DNA of 53,347 bases from Streptomyces diastatochromogenes (GCA_001418405.1 LIQL01000156.1:1-53347), one strand, 5' to 3'; positions 1 through 8,033 are shown, counted from the stretch's first letter. Translations and numbers: made by a program. Notes: generated by a model from the letters alone, not told the origin.

Positions 1-53
1 CGCCGGAGGGCGGCCGCGGTGGACCGGAAGGTCACCGCGGCCGCCCTCCGGCG
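1..53. terminator. Long GC-rich hairpin, probable terminator
   Basis: Bases 1-20 are perfectly complementary to 34-53; after one bulged G, 22-25 (GACC) pair with 30-33 (GGTC) around a GGAA loop of the GNRA type. There is no T-run, which is normal for Streptomyces terminators. It probably ends transcription of a gene lying left of the window. Confidence 0.7.
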
Positions 54-80
54 TGCGGGGCCGTTGTCAGTGGTCGCCCG

Positions 81-92
81 TACCGTGGGGTC
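81..92 (+). promoter_or_regulatory. Candidate leaderless -10 for the macrodomain gene
   Basis: TACCGT at 81-86 fits the TANNNT pattern and sits 6 nt before the ATG at 93, the spacing expected for a transcript that starts at the start codon. No convincing -35 is visible, and GGGG at 87-90 could instead act as a poor ribosome site. Confidence 0.3.
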
Positions 93-587
93 ATGGCTGA
101 GAAAACGGGGATCGACGCCGCAATCGTCTACGTCAGGGGTGATGCCACCGCACCTCAGGGCAAGGGCGTCAAAATGATCGTGCACGTCTGCAATGACCTC
201 GGTGGCTGGGGCAGGGGTTTCGTGCTCGCGCTCTCCCGCCGCTGGTCGGAGCCGGAGCGGGCCTACCGCCGCTGGCACCGCGAGCGGGCGGGGAACGACT
301 TCGGGCTGGGCGCCGTCCAGTTCGTGCCGGTCGGTGAGCGGATGTGGGTGGCCAACGTGGTCGGCCAGCGGGGCATCAAGACCGGGAGCCGGGGGGTGCC
401 GGTGCGGTACGAGGCGCTGGCGGCCGGGCTCGGCAGGGTCGCGGATCGGGCGCTGGAGCTGGGGGCCTCGGTCCATATGCCGCGGATCGGCTGTGGGTTG
501 GCCGGTGGCACGTGGTCGCGGGTCGAGCCGCTGATAGTCCAGCGCCTCGTCGGGCGCGGGGTCGCGGTGACGGTCTACGACCAGTGA
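93..587 (+). CDS. Macrodomain (ADP-ribose-binding) protein, TARG1-like
   Basis: 164-residue single-domain protein. The N-terminal VHVCNDLGGWGRGF segment (about residues 30-43) and the C-terminal MPRIGCGLAGGTW (about 129-141) match the two ADP-ribose-binding loops of the ALC1/TARG1 (OARD1) macrodomain branch; 'IGCGL' is the characteristic phosphate-binding loop. Members bind ADP-ribose and several remove it from O-acyl or glutamate linkages. I infer a cytosolic ADP-ribosyl or O-acetyl-ADP-ribose hydrolase; the substrate is not shown. No signal peptide or membrane segment. It stands alone between a hairpin and the convergent phosphodiesterase gene. The short distance from a TACCGT box suggests leaderless translation. 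The family is secure, the activity is inferred. Confidence 0.85.
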   Translation: MAEKTGIDAAIVYVRGDATAPQGKGVKMIVHVCNDLGGWGRGFVLALSRRWSEPERAYRRWHRERAGNDFGLGAVQFVPVGERMWVANVVGQRGIKTGSRGVPVRYEALAAGLGRVADRALELGASVHMPRIGCGLAGGTWSRVEPLIVQRLVGRGVAVTVYDQ

Positions 588-617
588 GGGTGACGGCGCG
601 CCGGGCGGTGCGCGGGG

Positions 618-1634
618 TCAGCCGCCGATCAGCGGATAGTGGTCGGAGAGGTTGGTGTAGGTGTACTGCTTGCCCCAGCTGGAGACGGTCCAGGGCGCCG
701 ACTCCTCCTTGACGACCGTGTTCTGCCAACCGGTGGGCCGGGCATGGCCGTTGCGGAAGAGCACGTAGTCCAGGTCCTCGCGGGGGTCGTTCGGGTAGCG
801 GTACTTGGCGATCGAGTTCTCCGCGGTGTCGAAGGAGTACGGGTGGCCCGTGCGCCGGTCGGCGGGCGCCAGGTCCGCGTTGGCCAGCAGGGCCGCGTAC
901 TCGCTGCCGTGGAAGTCGATGTTCAGGTCGCCGGCCACCATGACCTCCTCGTTCGCCGGGATGTTCCTGGCGTCGAGGAAGGCGTCCAGCTCCTTGAGCT
1001 GCTTGGCGCGGTCGGCGGCGGCCTCGCCGGCCTTGCAGCCCGAGTCGGTGGACTGGGTGTGGGTGCCGACGACGTGCACCTTGGTGCCGTTGACGTCCAG
1101 CACCGCGTAGACGAAGCCCTTGTTGGAGAAGGCGTCCGAACCGCAGGCGTCCTTGTAGATGTACTGCTCCTTGCGCAGCACCGGCCACTTGCTCAGCAGC
1201 GTCACCCCGCCGTCTTCGGGGGTGACGGCCGAGTAGGCGCCCGAGGTGGCGTCCCAACCGCTTCGGCTGCGGCCGACCACCGGGGTCTGGTGCGGGTACT
1301 CCGCGGCGGCCTGTGACTTGAGCGCGTCGGAGGAGGAGTTGTCGAAGGCCTCCTCAAGCACCACGACGTCGTTGCCGTGGAAGAAGTCCGCGGAGGCGAT
1401 GGCCTGGGCGCGGTGGTCCTGGCCCCAGTTGGGATACAGGTTCTTGCTCATGAGGAAGGTGTTGTAGGTGAGCACCTTGAGTCGGGGCGCGCTCGCGGCG
1501 GCCCGGGGGCCGGTGGGGCCGGCCGGGGTCGAGGTCGTGGCGGCCGATGCGGTGGGGGTCGCGACGGCCAGCGCGGCGGTGAGGGCCGCGCAGAGCGCGG
1601 CGGCACGGGAAGTGCGCAGGGGGGAGTGCGGCAC
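618..1634 (-). CDS. sph: Secreted sphingomyelinase C-like phosphodiesterase
   Basis: 338 residues from a GTG preceded by GGGAG at good spacing; an upstream ATG at 1685 lacks a ribosome site. Residues 1-31 form a signal peptide (RTSR, a hydrophobic Ala/Leu stretch, then TASAA). The rest is an endonuclease/exonuclease/phosphatase fold: YNTF (N58), EEAF (E94), GTHTQ (H192), GDLNID (D236, N238), an Asp near 287 and DH at 331-332. These match the metal and catalytic positions of bacterial neutral sphingomyelinases. C164 and C200 could form a disulfide. Expected role: extracellular hydrolysis of sphingomyelin or related phospholipids to phosphocholine. The exact substrate cannot be read from sequence. 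It is monocistronic and divergent from the TetR gene, with an 18-bp palindrome in its leader region. Confidence 0.88.
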   Translation of the reverse strand: MPHSPLRTSRAAALCAALTAALAVATPTASAATTSTPAGPTGPRAAASAPRLKVLTYNTFLMSKNLYPNWGQDHRAQAIASADFFHGNDVVVLEEAFDNSSSDALKSQAAAEYPHQTPVVGRSRSGWDATSGAYSAVTPEDGGVTLLSKWPVLRKEQYIYKDACGSDAFSNKGFVYAVLDVNGTKVHVVGTHTQSTDSGCKAGEAAADRAKQLKELDAFLDARNIPANEEVMVAGDLNIDFHGSEYAALLANADLAPADRRTGHPYSFDTAENSIAKYRYPNDPREDLDYVLFRNGHARPTGWQNTVVKEESAPWTVSSWGKQYTYTNLSDHYPLIGG

Positions 1635-1699
1635 GGAAACTCCCTGGGAAGAGGGGGGACATGGGGTGTTGAACCGGCGACGCACATCAAACCAGTTGG

Positions 1700-1717
1700 G
1701 GTTACTTCTAGGTAACC
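1700..1717. promoter_or_regulatory. 18-bp palindrome upstream of sph
   Basis: GGTTAC at 1700-1705 and GTAACC at 1712-1717 are perfect inverted arms around TTCTAG. It lies 66-83 bp before the sphingomyelinase start, where a promoter or operator is expected. The binding protein is unknown. Confidence 0.4.
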
Positions 1718-1817
1718 GTTCGGCGGGCGGCAGATGTACAGACCGCAGCTCCAGTCGAGGGTGTCGCGTCCGCGCGCCGTGCTCCCGGGGCCGCGGAATC
1801 CCTCTGGGCAGCGGCTC

Positions 1818-1838
1818 GTTACAAAGTTATTCAGTTAG
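1818..1838 (+). promoter_or_regulatory. Putative TetR operator (copy 1)
   Basis: A 21-bp stretch beginning GTTACAA, 78 bp before the TetR ATG, closely resembles 7036-7056, which lies 80 bp before the oxygenase gene at 7116. With one gap, about 15 of the 21 positions agree. Just downstream, 1840-1854 contains GTCA...TGAC, also echoed at 7070-7084. I infer autoregulation and co-regulation by the TetR protein. Confidence 0.45.
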
Positions 1839-1895
1839 TGTCACTGTTGCTGACGGAGGGTGCGCCGGCCGGCGGCGGTGTGCGGAGGGGGACCG

Positions 1896-2564
1896 ATGAC
1901 GGACGAACAGCGGTTGGCGGCAGGGGCGTTGGCGGGGAGGTCGCGAGCCGGGGACGGGCCGTCGGAGAAGATCCTGGACGCCGCGCGGGAGCAGTTCATG
2001 ACCTTCGGGCTGCGCCGGTCCACCGTCGACGACGTGGCCAAACGCGCCGGCGTCTCCCGGGTCACGGTGTACCGACGGGTCGGCAACAAGGACGAGTTGG
2101 TGCAGCGGGTCCTGCTGCGGGAGTACCGGCTGTTCGTGGCCGAGGTGGACGCGGCGGTGGCCGGGCTGCCGACGATGGAGGAGCGGATGGTGGAGGGGTT
2201 CGCGGCCATCCTGCGCCTGATCCGCGGGCATCCGCTGATCGGCGGGCTGCTGCGGTTGGAGCCGGAGACGATGCTGCCCCACCTGACGCTGGAGAGCGGG
2301 CCCTCCTTCCTCGCGATGCGCGGGTACCTGGCGGGACACCTGCGCCGGGCGCAACGGGCGGCGCAGGAGGGCGCCGACGGCGTGGGCGAGGAGCGCGCGG
2401 ACCGGGACGCGGAAGGCGACGGGGACCCCACGGCGGTGGCCGAGCTGATGGTGCGGATCACCGTGTCGTTCCTGCTGAATCCGGTGAGCTGCTTCGCGTT
2501 GGACGACGACGAGCAGGCCCGGCGGTTCGCCCGGCGGTACCTCGCACCGTTGCTGCACCGGTGA
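1896..2564 (+). CDS. TetR family transcriptional regulator
   Basis: 222 residues from the ATG at 1896, preceded by GGAGGGGG; a GTG at 1860 in frame is less likely. Residues about 24-70 are a TetR helix-turn-helix: ILDAAREQF, then STVDDVAKRAGVSRVTVYRR, followed by NKDELV. The C-terminal ligand-binding domain is typical in length and gives no clue to ligand. Probably a cytosolic repressor. Context suggests it controls itself and the MpaB-family oxygenase genes nearby, because a similar element lies about 80 bp before both. It is convergent with the aldehyde dehydrogenase gene, with a short hairpin between. Confidence 0.92.
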   Translation: MTDEQRLAAGALAGRSRAGDGPSEKILDAAREQFMTFGLRRSTVDDVAKRAGVSRVTVYRRVGNKDELVQRVLLREYRLFVAEVDAAVAGLPTMEERMVEGFAAILRLIRGHPLIGGLLRLEPETMLPHLTLESGPSFLAMRGYLAGHLRRAQRAAQEGADGVGEERADRDAEGDGDPTAVAELMVRITVSFLLNPVSCFALDDDEQARRFARRYLAPLLHR

Positions 2565-2570
2565 GCGGCC

Positions 2571-2595
2571 GGACGGCCCCCGCCGGAGGCCGTCC
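2571..2595. terminator. Hairpin between convergent tetR and aldehyde dehydrogenase genes
   Basis: GGACGGCC at 2571-2578 pairs with GGCCGTCC at 2588-2595 across a 9-nt loop. Its position between two gene ends suggests a bidirectional terminator. Confidence 0.5.
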
Positions 2596-2650
2596 CGCCG
2601 GGGGACTCCGACACCAGGGCCCGGCGCGAGAGGTGCCGCCGGGCGGCCGG

Positions 2651-4123
2651 TCAGCGCCGGCTGTGCAGCCAGCGCCCCGCCGCGACGGCCCGGTCCACCC
2701 GGCGCGCCGGCGTGGTGAAGGAGGTCAGGTCCACGGGCGGACGGAAGCGCCGGACGGTGAGCGCCTGCGGGGCGGTGAAGCCGCGCAGGCCCTCGGCGCC
2801 GTGGACCCGGCCGTGCCCGGACGCGCCGGACCCGCCGAACGGGAGGGCGGGGACGGCGGCGAAGCCGAGGACCGAATTGACCGATGCCGCCCCGGAGTCG
2901 AGGCGCGCGGCGACGGCGAGGCCGGTGCGGCGGCTGCCGGTGAAGACCGCCGCGCCCAGCGCGTAGGCGGAGGCGTTGGCGCGGGCCACCGCCTCGTCGA
3001 GGTCCCGGACGGCGTTGACCACGACGACCGGTCCGAAGGTCTCCTCCCGGACGGCGGGGGAGTCCTCGGGGACGTCGACCAGGACGACGGGGTGGGCGTG
3101 CGGCGGGGCGATCGACTCCGGTCCGCCGTGCAGGGCCCGGCCGCCGGCGGCCAGGGCGTCCTTGACGTGCCCCTCGACGGTGGCGAGTTGGGCGGGAAGG
3201 GTGAGCGGACCGTAGGCGGCGTCCGGTCCGGGGCCGGTGCGCAGGGCGCGGACGCGCCGGACGATCCGTTCGCAGAGCGCGGCGTGGACCGGCCCGACGG
3301 CGTAGACGCGCTCCACGCCGGCGCAGGTCTGGCCGGCGTTGGCCAGGGCGCCCCAGACGATGGCGTCGGCCGCCGCGTCCAGGTCGGCGGAGGCGTCGAC
3401 GAGGACGGCGTCCTTGCCGCCGCACTCGGCGAGGAGCGGGGTGAGCCGCTCCGCGCAGACCGCGGCGACCCTGCGCGCGGTCGCCGGGGAGCCGGTGAAG
3501 GCGATCTTGTCGGCGCCGGAGCGGACCAGCGCCTCGCCGGTGCTGCCCGGGCCGGTGACGGTCTGGAGGAGGTGCGGCTGGTCGGGGACCGCGTCGGCGA
3601 GCGTGGCGGCGAGCAGGACGCCCACGCCCGGGGTGAGTTCGGAGGGTTTGAGGACGACGGCGTTGCCGGCGGCGAGGGCGTGGCCGACGGAGCCCATGGG
3701 CGTGTAGAGGGGGTAGTTCCAGGGGCCGATGACGCCTATCACGCCCAGCGGCCGGTAGCAGAGCAGCGCGCGCTGGTGGCACGCGAGCGGGCCGGAGGGG
3801 ACGCGGCGGCGGCCGAGCACGCGACGGGCGTTGCGGGCCGCCCAGTCGAGGTGGACGAGGGCGAGCAGCACCTCGGCCCGGGCGTCGGCCGGTGGCTTGC
3901 CGGTCTCGGCGACGATCAGCTCGGCGAGTTCGTCCATCCGGCGGGCCAGTGACCGCTTCCAGACGAGCAGGCGACCGCGGCGGCCGGCCCAGCCGCAGGC
4001 CGCCCAGGCGCGGGCCGCCGCCCGGCCCCGGTCGACGGCGGAGCGGACCTCCTCGGGGCCGTGCACGGGATGTTTGCCGACGGGTTCGCCGGTGAGCGGT
4101 GAACGGGAGATCAGTACGGTCAT
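2651..4123 (-). CDS. NAD(P)-dependent aldehyde dehydrogenase
   Basis: 490 residues, usual family length. Family landmarks are visible: PWNYP at 134-138, KPSE at 159-162 (cofactor Lys), FTGS at 209-212, ECGGKD with the general base E233, and GQTCAG with the catalytic nucleophile C267. EETFGPV follows in the C-terminal half. It oxidises an aldehyde to the carboxylate in the cytosol. Its ATG overlaps the stop of the upstream MpaB-family gene by 4 nt (ATGA), so the two are translationally coupled. MpaB/Lcp oxygenases cleave carbon-carbon double bonds to aldehydes, so I infer this enzyme removes the aldehyde product. The chain length or isoprenoid nature of the substrate is unknown. Confidence 0.92.
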   Translation of the reverse strand: MTVLISRSPLTGEPVGKHPVHGPEEVRSAVDRGRAAARAWAACGWAGRRGRLLVWKRSLARRMDELAELIVAETGKPPADARAEVLLALVHLDWAARNARRVLGRRRVPSGPLACHQRALLCYRPLGVIGVIGPWNYPLYTPMGSVGHALAAGNAVVLKPSELTPGVGVLLAATLADAVPDQPHLLQTVTGPGSTGEALVRSGADKIAFTGSPATARRVAAVCAERLTPLLAECGGKDAVLVDASADLDAAADAIVWGALANAGQTCAGVERVYAVGPVHAALCERIVRRVRALRTGPGPDAAYGPLTLPAQLATVEGHVKDALAAGGRALHGGPESIAPPHAHPVVLVDVPEDSPAVREETFGPVVVVNAVRDLDEAVARANASAYALGAAVFTGSRRTGLAVAARLDSGAASVNSVLGFAAVPALPFGGSGASGHGRVHGAEGLRGFTAPQALTVRRFRPPVDLTSFTTPARRVDRAVAAGRWLHSRR

Positions 4124-5001
4124 CGGTCGTCCTCGGAGGGCAGGGGGCGCAGCGGGCGGTGCTGGGCCCAGGCGGGCCCGAGGTCGTCGAGGGCGTAGCC
4201 GAAGGGGTAGGAGCGGGGCCGGGACAGGCCCGGTCGCCCCTCGGGCCGTGGGGGCAGCAGCCGCACGAGGGCGGCCCGGGCGCGCAGCGTGCGGTGGGCC
4301 AGGGTCCGCAGCCAGGGCGGCTGCGGGGGGAATCCCAGGGCGTGCAGCAGGGGGTCGTCCAGCAGGGCGAGGGAGAAGCGGGCGACGGCGGGGCGCAGGA
4401 CGGCCGGGTACCACGACGCCAGCACCCGGAAGGTGGCGTTGGCCACCCGGTGGTTGGCCGGGTGGTAGGCGAACGCGGCGGCCTCGTGGTCGTCGAGGAG
4501 CTTCTCGTAGCCGGCCATCGTGCGCGGGGCGTCGGCGATGCCCATCAGCGCGGCGAGCCGGTGGCCGACCAGGGCGAGGGCGGCCTTCTCGTTGGCGCAC
4601 AGGGGACGCCAGCCGTAGCGGTCGATCCACCGCTTCGGGCCGACGACGGTGGTGGCCAGGACGTAGCGGAAGTCGTCGTCGGGGATGCGGTACTTGGCGT
4701 GGATGCGGTTGAGGTGACGGGCCGCGGCGCGGCCCCGCTCCGAGTCGAAGCCGTCCGCGGACAGCTCGTGGCCCAGGAGCACCGTGTCGTCGTGGCGCTT
4801 CTGTCCGTGACGTTCGAACTCCTGCGTACGGTCGAGGAGTTGGGAGATGCGCGGGACGCCGTAGTCGCGCAGGAACGCGACCGACACGCCCCGGGCGTAG
4901 TCCCAGGGGAATGCGTACTGGGTGATCCAGCGGAAGATCTGCTCGAAGTCCCGCTCGGGGTCCATCCGGCGGATCTCCCGCAGTCGGGCGTAGCGGCCCA
5001 T
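4120..5001 (-). CDS. MpaB/rubber-oxygenase family (DUF2236) protein
   Basis: 293 residues; ATG preceded by AGGAGG at 8 nt. It belongs to the clade containing fungal ER oxygenase MpaB: the block NRIHAKYRI, then YVLATTVVGPKRWIDRYGW and RPL..NEK, then MGI and ANHRVANATF. The conserved His in RIHAKYRI is a candidate haem- or substrate-contact residue. Characterised relatives (MpaB, latex-clearing protein Lcp) are b-type haem dioxygenases cutting isoprenoid double bonds to aldehydes. I see no signal peptide. It is coupled to an aldehyde dehydrogenase and is the most divergent of three DUF2236 proteins in this locus. Family confident; reaction inferred from relatives. Confidence 0.85.
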   Translation of the reverse strand: MGRYARLREIRRMDPERDFEQIFRWITQYAFPWDYARGVSVAFLRDYGVPRISQLLDRTQEFERHGQKRHDDTVLLGHELSADGFDSERGRAAARHLNRIHAKYRIPDDDFRYVLATTVVGPKRWIDRYGWRPLCANEKAALALVGHRLAALMGIADAPRTMAGYEKLLDDHEAAAFAYHPANHRVANATFRVLASWYPAVLRPAVARFSLALLDDPLLHALGFPPQPPWLRTLAHRTLRARAALVRLLPPRPEGRPGLSRPRSYPFGYALDDLGPAWAQHRPLRPLPSEDDR

Positions 5002-5038
5002 GGCGCGTGCCTCCTGACGTGGGGTGGCGTGCGGTGGT

Positions 5039-5059
5039 CTCCCGGGGGCCGGCCGGGAG
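5039..5059 (-). terminator. Hairpin downstream of the DUF6114 gene
   Basis: CTCCCGG at 5039-5045 is complementary to CCGGGAG at 5053-5059. It lies between the stop of the DUF6114 gene and the ribosome site of the MpaB-like gene, so it may separate the two transcripts. Confidence 0.35.
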
Positions 5060-5100
5060 TCGGTGCGCGGGCCCGCCGGCGGGGCGGCGTCGGGCGGGCC

Positions 5101-6369
5101 CTAGTGGCCGCCCAGCACCCGGTAGCGCACCTCCGCGGCGTCGACGAGGACCTGGCCCGCGGTGACGGGCCGCAGGGTGAGGGAGGGGAGCCGGACGGCG
5201 ATCGGGAGGTTTGCGGGGACGACGTCGGCGCCGAGGCACAACTGCGGGGTGCTGACCTCCAGCCAGGGGATGACGAGGGCGCCCCGCAGGAAGGTGGCGT
5301 AGACGTCGACGTCGCGGATGTCGAGTTGCACGTCGAGGACGTGGTCGGAACCGTCCGGTCCGGTGACCCGCAGGCGGTAGTCGTCGGCGACGATCCGCGC
5401 GGCGTGCACCCACAGGACCTTGATCCGGCCGCCGCCCGCGGTGGGCAGGTAGGTCGCGCCGTGGACGAGGGCGTCGGTGGCGGTGAGCCGGGTGGCGCCG
5501 ACGGTCGGGTAATAGGGGCTGACGGGGTATTCGGCGCGGCCCGGGCCGGGCGGTGCGCCGACGACGACGGGTGGCACCAGGGGCGTGCGGTCGTCGGGGG
5601 CGCCGACCGCGCCGGGACGGGCCGTCCGGCTCGGCGGTGCGGGGCGGTCGCCGCCGGAGGGCGGCGGGCCGGTGGGGTCGGGGTCGTCCGCGCCGCCGGT
5701 GTCGGCGCCGGTCAGGCAGGGCAGCCGGAGCGCGGCGAGGCCGTCGCGCGGGTCCGGGTCGGCCGCGCGGGCCGGTGCGCCGCCGACCAACCCGGCGGCG
5801 AGGACGAGCGGCAGCGTCAGGGCGAGGGCGGCGCCGGGCGGAGCCGGTCGGGCGCCCGCGCCCTCAGGCGCTTTCGGGTGCGGGCCCACCGCCCCGGACA
5901 CTGCCCCGGGCACCGCGCCGTCTGCGCCGTCCGCGCCCGCCGCAGGCCCGTCCGGCAGCCATCCGAAGGCCATCGACGAGCCCAACAACCCGAGCCCGCA
6001 ACCGATCCCGAAGCCGCCCAGGTTGGTGGTGGCGAGTGAGACCAGGGAGGCGATGGCGGTGACGACGGAGACGAACATCCGCTGGGCGGGGGCGAAGACG
6101 AAGAACAGCCCGCCGGCGATCAGCACCAGCCCGACCCCGATCGCCGACATCGCACCGATGCCGACCTTCAGCATCAGCGGGAGCGGCGCCAGCGGCAGGG
6201 CGATCAGCTCCAGCCCGCCGGCCACCGCCCACAGCCCGGCCCAGAACGGGCGGCTGCGCCGCCAACACCGCAGCGCTCGGCGCACTCCGGGGGCGGGCAG
6301 GATCCGGTCGAGCCAACTGCCGGTCTCCTTGGCGAGTTCGGCGAGGAAGCCGAGGACGAAGGTGAGCAC
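5101..6369 (-). CDS. DUF6114 membrane protein
   Basis: 422 residues. The N-terminal 140 residues carry the DUF6114 signature: RRSRPFWAGLWAVAGGLEL, then hydrophobic segments at about 45-65, 70-90 and 95-115 and a Gly-rich hydrophobic run near 120-140, so several membrane spans. A low-complexity Ala/Gly/Pro region follows (about 145-275), then an apparently soluble C-terminal domain without recognisable motifs (HGATYLPTAGGGRIKVLWVHA onward), more than usual for the family. It follows the DUF6230 gene by 15 nt; the two families commonly occur as a pair in Streptomyces and are thought to be envelope-associated. Function unknown. Confidence 0.85.
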   Translation of the reverse strand: MLTFVLGFLAELAKETGSWLDRILPAPGVRRALRCWRRSRPFWAGLWAVAGGLELIALPLAPLPLMLKVGIGAMSAIGVGLVLIAGGLFFVFAPAQRMFVSVVTAIASLVSLATTNLGGFGIGCGLGLLGSSMAFGWLPDGPAAGADGADGAVPGAVSGAVGPHPKAPEGAGARPAPPGAALALTLPLVLAAGLVGGAPARAADPDPRDGLAALRLPCLTGADTGGADDPDPTGPPPSGGDRPAPPSRTARPGAVGAPDDRTPLVPPVVVGAPPGPGRAEYPVSPYYPTVGATRLTATDALVHGATYLPTAGGGRIKVLWVHAARIVADDYRLRVTGPDGSDHVLDVQLDIRDVDVYATFLRGALVIPWLEVSTPQLCLGADVVPANLPIAVRLPSLTLRPVTAGQVLVDAAEVRYRVLGGH

Positions 6370-6384
6370 GGGGCCTCCTGGCGG

Positions 6385-7005
6385 CTAGTAGCACTCTTTG
6401 CCGGTGCGGCTCAGCTCGATCTCGACCTTGTCGAGGGTGAGCGACCCGCCGTTGGAGGCCCAGGCGGTGCTCTTGACGTCGCGCGCCAGCGCGGTGTCGG
6501 CCTGGACGCCGAACAGCCCGCGCGGTCCGCGCACGCCCGACGCCCCGGTGAGGGTGGCGGCGTCGCGGCCCGCCTGCACGCCGGTCACCCGGCCGCCGCT
6601 GCTGGTCAGCGCATCGGCGTCGACGACGAGGTGCTCGCCCCGGACGGGCCGGTCGCCGCCGGAGCGGACCAGCAGCGAGACCTCGCCGACCAGCGGCAGT
6701 CGCTGCTTCATCGACAGGCACACCCCGCGGGCCGTGCCGGACTCGATGCCGGCCAGCAGCACCGGGTGGCCGCTGCCGTCCGCGCTGCCGAGCGAGGAGG
6801 GGAAGCTGGAGATGCCCCGGCCGGTGATCTCGTCGGCGGAGACCTTGAAGTTCTTGCCGGACACCGCGAAGGACGCCGCCATCGCGCCCTGCGCCAGGGC
6901 GATCACCACGGCGCCGACGCAGGCCACGCCCGGCACCAGCATCACGGCGGTGCGCTTCCAGTGGGTCCGTCCCTGGGTGCTCAACTCACGTGCTCTCGCA
7001 GCCAT
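6385..7005 (-). CDS. DUF6230 family protein
   Basis: 206 residues from the ATG at 7005, preceded by GGGAGG at 8 nt; an in-frame start at 7086 would add 27 residues without a ribosome site. A single N-terminal hydrophobic segment (about 20-44, VMLVPGVACVGAVVIALAQG) acts as signal anchor or signal peptide. The remainder is an exported beta-rich domain with the DUF6230 pattern (FAVSGKNFKVSADEI near the start). It pairs with the downstream DUF6114 membrane protein. Function is undescribed. It is divergent from two MpaB-family oxygenases, with an inverted repeat in the shared control region. Confidence 0.85.
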   Translation of the reverse strand: MAARARELSTQGRTHWKRTAVMLVPGVACVGAVVIALAQGAMAASFAVSGKNFKVSADEITGRGISSFPSSLGSADGSGHPVLLAGIESGTARGVCLSMKQRLPLVGEVSLLVRSGGDRPVRGEHLVVDADALTSSGGRVTGVQAGRDAATLTGASGVRGPRGLFGVQADTALARDVKSTAWASNGGSLTLDKVEIELSRTGKECY

Positions 7006-7028
7006 TTCGGGAACCTCCCGAGGGAGTG

Positions 7029-7084
7029 AGTCAATGTTACAAGGACTATTGACTTGTTTCACGAGCCGCGTCAACACTGCTGAC
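7029..7084. promoter_or_regulatory. Divergent control region with inverted repeat and TetR-box copy 2
   Basis: AGTCAAT at 7029-7035 and ATTGACT at 7048-7054 form a perfect 7-bp inverted repeat with a 12-bp spacer. Positions 7036-7056 resemble 1818-1838 upstream of tetR. On the minus strand TTGACG near 7066-7071 could be a -35 for the DUF6230 gene, with the inverted repeat covering the likely -10 and start site. This is a good candidate operator for the TetR protein encoded at 1896. Confidence 0.45.
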
Positions 7085-7115
7085 ACGGATTCAGTGACGC
7101 GGCGGGAGGGACACC

Positions 7116-8033
7116 GTGGCAGCAGCCGACACCCCCTTCGACCACCCGGCGCAGCGACCCCCGGCGCAGGTCCGGGCGCCCCGCCGGGGCGGCGTCGCCT
7201 GGCGCCACTTCGGCGACACCCGGGCCTTCCTGACGTCCCCGCAACTGCTGTTGCTCCAGGTCGCGCACCCCGTGGTCGGCGCCGGCGTCAGCGACCACTC
7301 CACGTTCCGCACCGAGCCCTGGCAGCGCCTGCTGCGCACGGTCGGCTCGCTGGGCACGGTGATCTACGGCGGACAGGCCGCGGCCACTGCCGAGGCCCGA
7401 CGGCTGATCGAGGTCCACCGGCGGATGAAGGGCACCGACGCGCGGGGCCGCCGCTACCACGCCCTGCACCCCGAGGCGTACCACTGGGTGCACGCCACCC
7501 TCGTCCGCGGCCCGGTCGAGGCGCTGCGGCTCTTCGGCCCGGGGCTGACCGCGGCACAGACCGAGGAGTACTACCGCGAGATGCGGGACGTGGGACGGGT
7601 CTGGGGCCTCAAGGAGCACCACCTGCCACCCGACTGGCCGGCGTTCTGCGCCTACTACGACCGGATGGTGGCCGAGCGGCTGGAGCTCAACGACGCGGTG
7701 CGCGACGTCCTGGCGGAGCTGGCCCGGCCGCAGAAGCCGCCGGTGCGGTGGGTCCCGGCGGTGCTCTGGCGGCCGTGCGCCGCGCTCGCCGCCCGTTACG
7801 CCCTGCTGGTCACCGTGGGCACGCTGCCCCCGGTCCTCCGCGAGCGGTTCCAGCTGCCCTGGACCGCCCGGCACGAGCGCCGGCTGCGCCGGTTCGCCCG
7901 GGTGGTGCGCTGCCTGATGGCGCCGGTGCCGCCCCCGCTGCGGATCGCCCCGTCGCTCTTCCTCGCCTACTGGCACACCCACCGGCCCGGCACCGACCCG
8001 CGGACCCGTCGCCCGTTGGGAGCCACCGTATGA
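7116..8033 (+). CDS. MpaB-family (DUF2236) oxygenase, first of a tandem pair
   Basis: 305 residues from GTG 7116, preceded by GGGAGGG at 5 nt. Canonical DUF2236 blocks: LQVAHPVVGAGVSDHS (about 47-62), IYGG, VHRRMKGTD with H101, GRRYHAL, and WVHATLV at 124-130, then the YY..M motif. These His-containing motifs are shared with the haem-dependent oxygenases Lcp and MpaB. It is followed by a homologous gene overlapping by 4 nt (ATGA), so the products may act together or as a heterodimer. No signal peptide. Probably oxidises a hydrophobic substrate; no evidence here on which. Confidence 0.87.
   Translation: MAAADTPFDHPAQRPPAQVRAPRRGGVAWRHFGDTRAFLTSPQLLLLQVAHPVVGAGVSDHSTFRTEPWQRLLRTVGSLGTVIYGGQAAATAEARRLIEVHRRMKGTDARGRRYHALHPEAYHWVHATLVRGPVEALRLFGPGLTAAQTEEYYREMRDVGRVWGLKEHHLPPDWPAFCAYYDRMVAERLELNDAVRDVLAELARPQKPPVRWVPAVLWRPCAALAARYALLVTVGTLPPVLRERFQLPWTARHERRLRRFARVVRCLMAPVPPPLRIAPSLFLAYWHTHRPGTDPRTRRPLGATV

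Noticed and set aside
1838..3952. 704-codon plus-strand open frame
   Set aside because: Shadow of the TetR and aldehyde dehydrogenase genes; composition is Gly/Ala/Arg-rich without domains.
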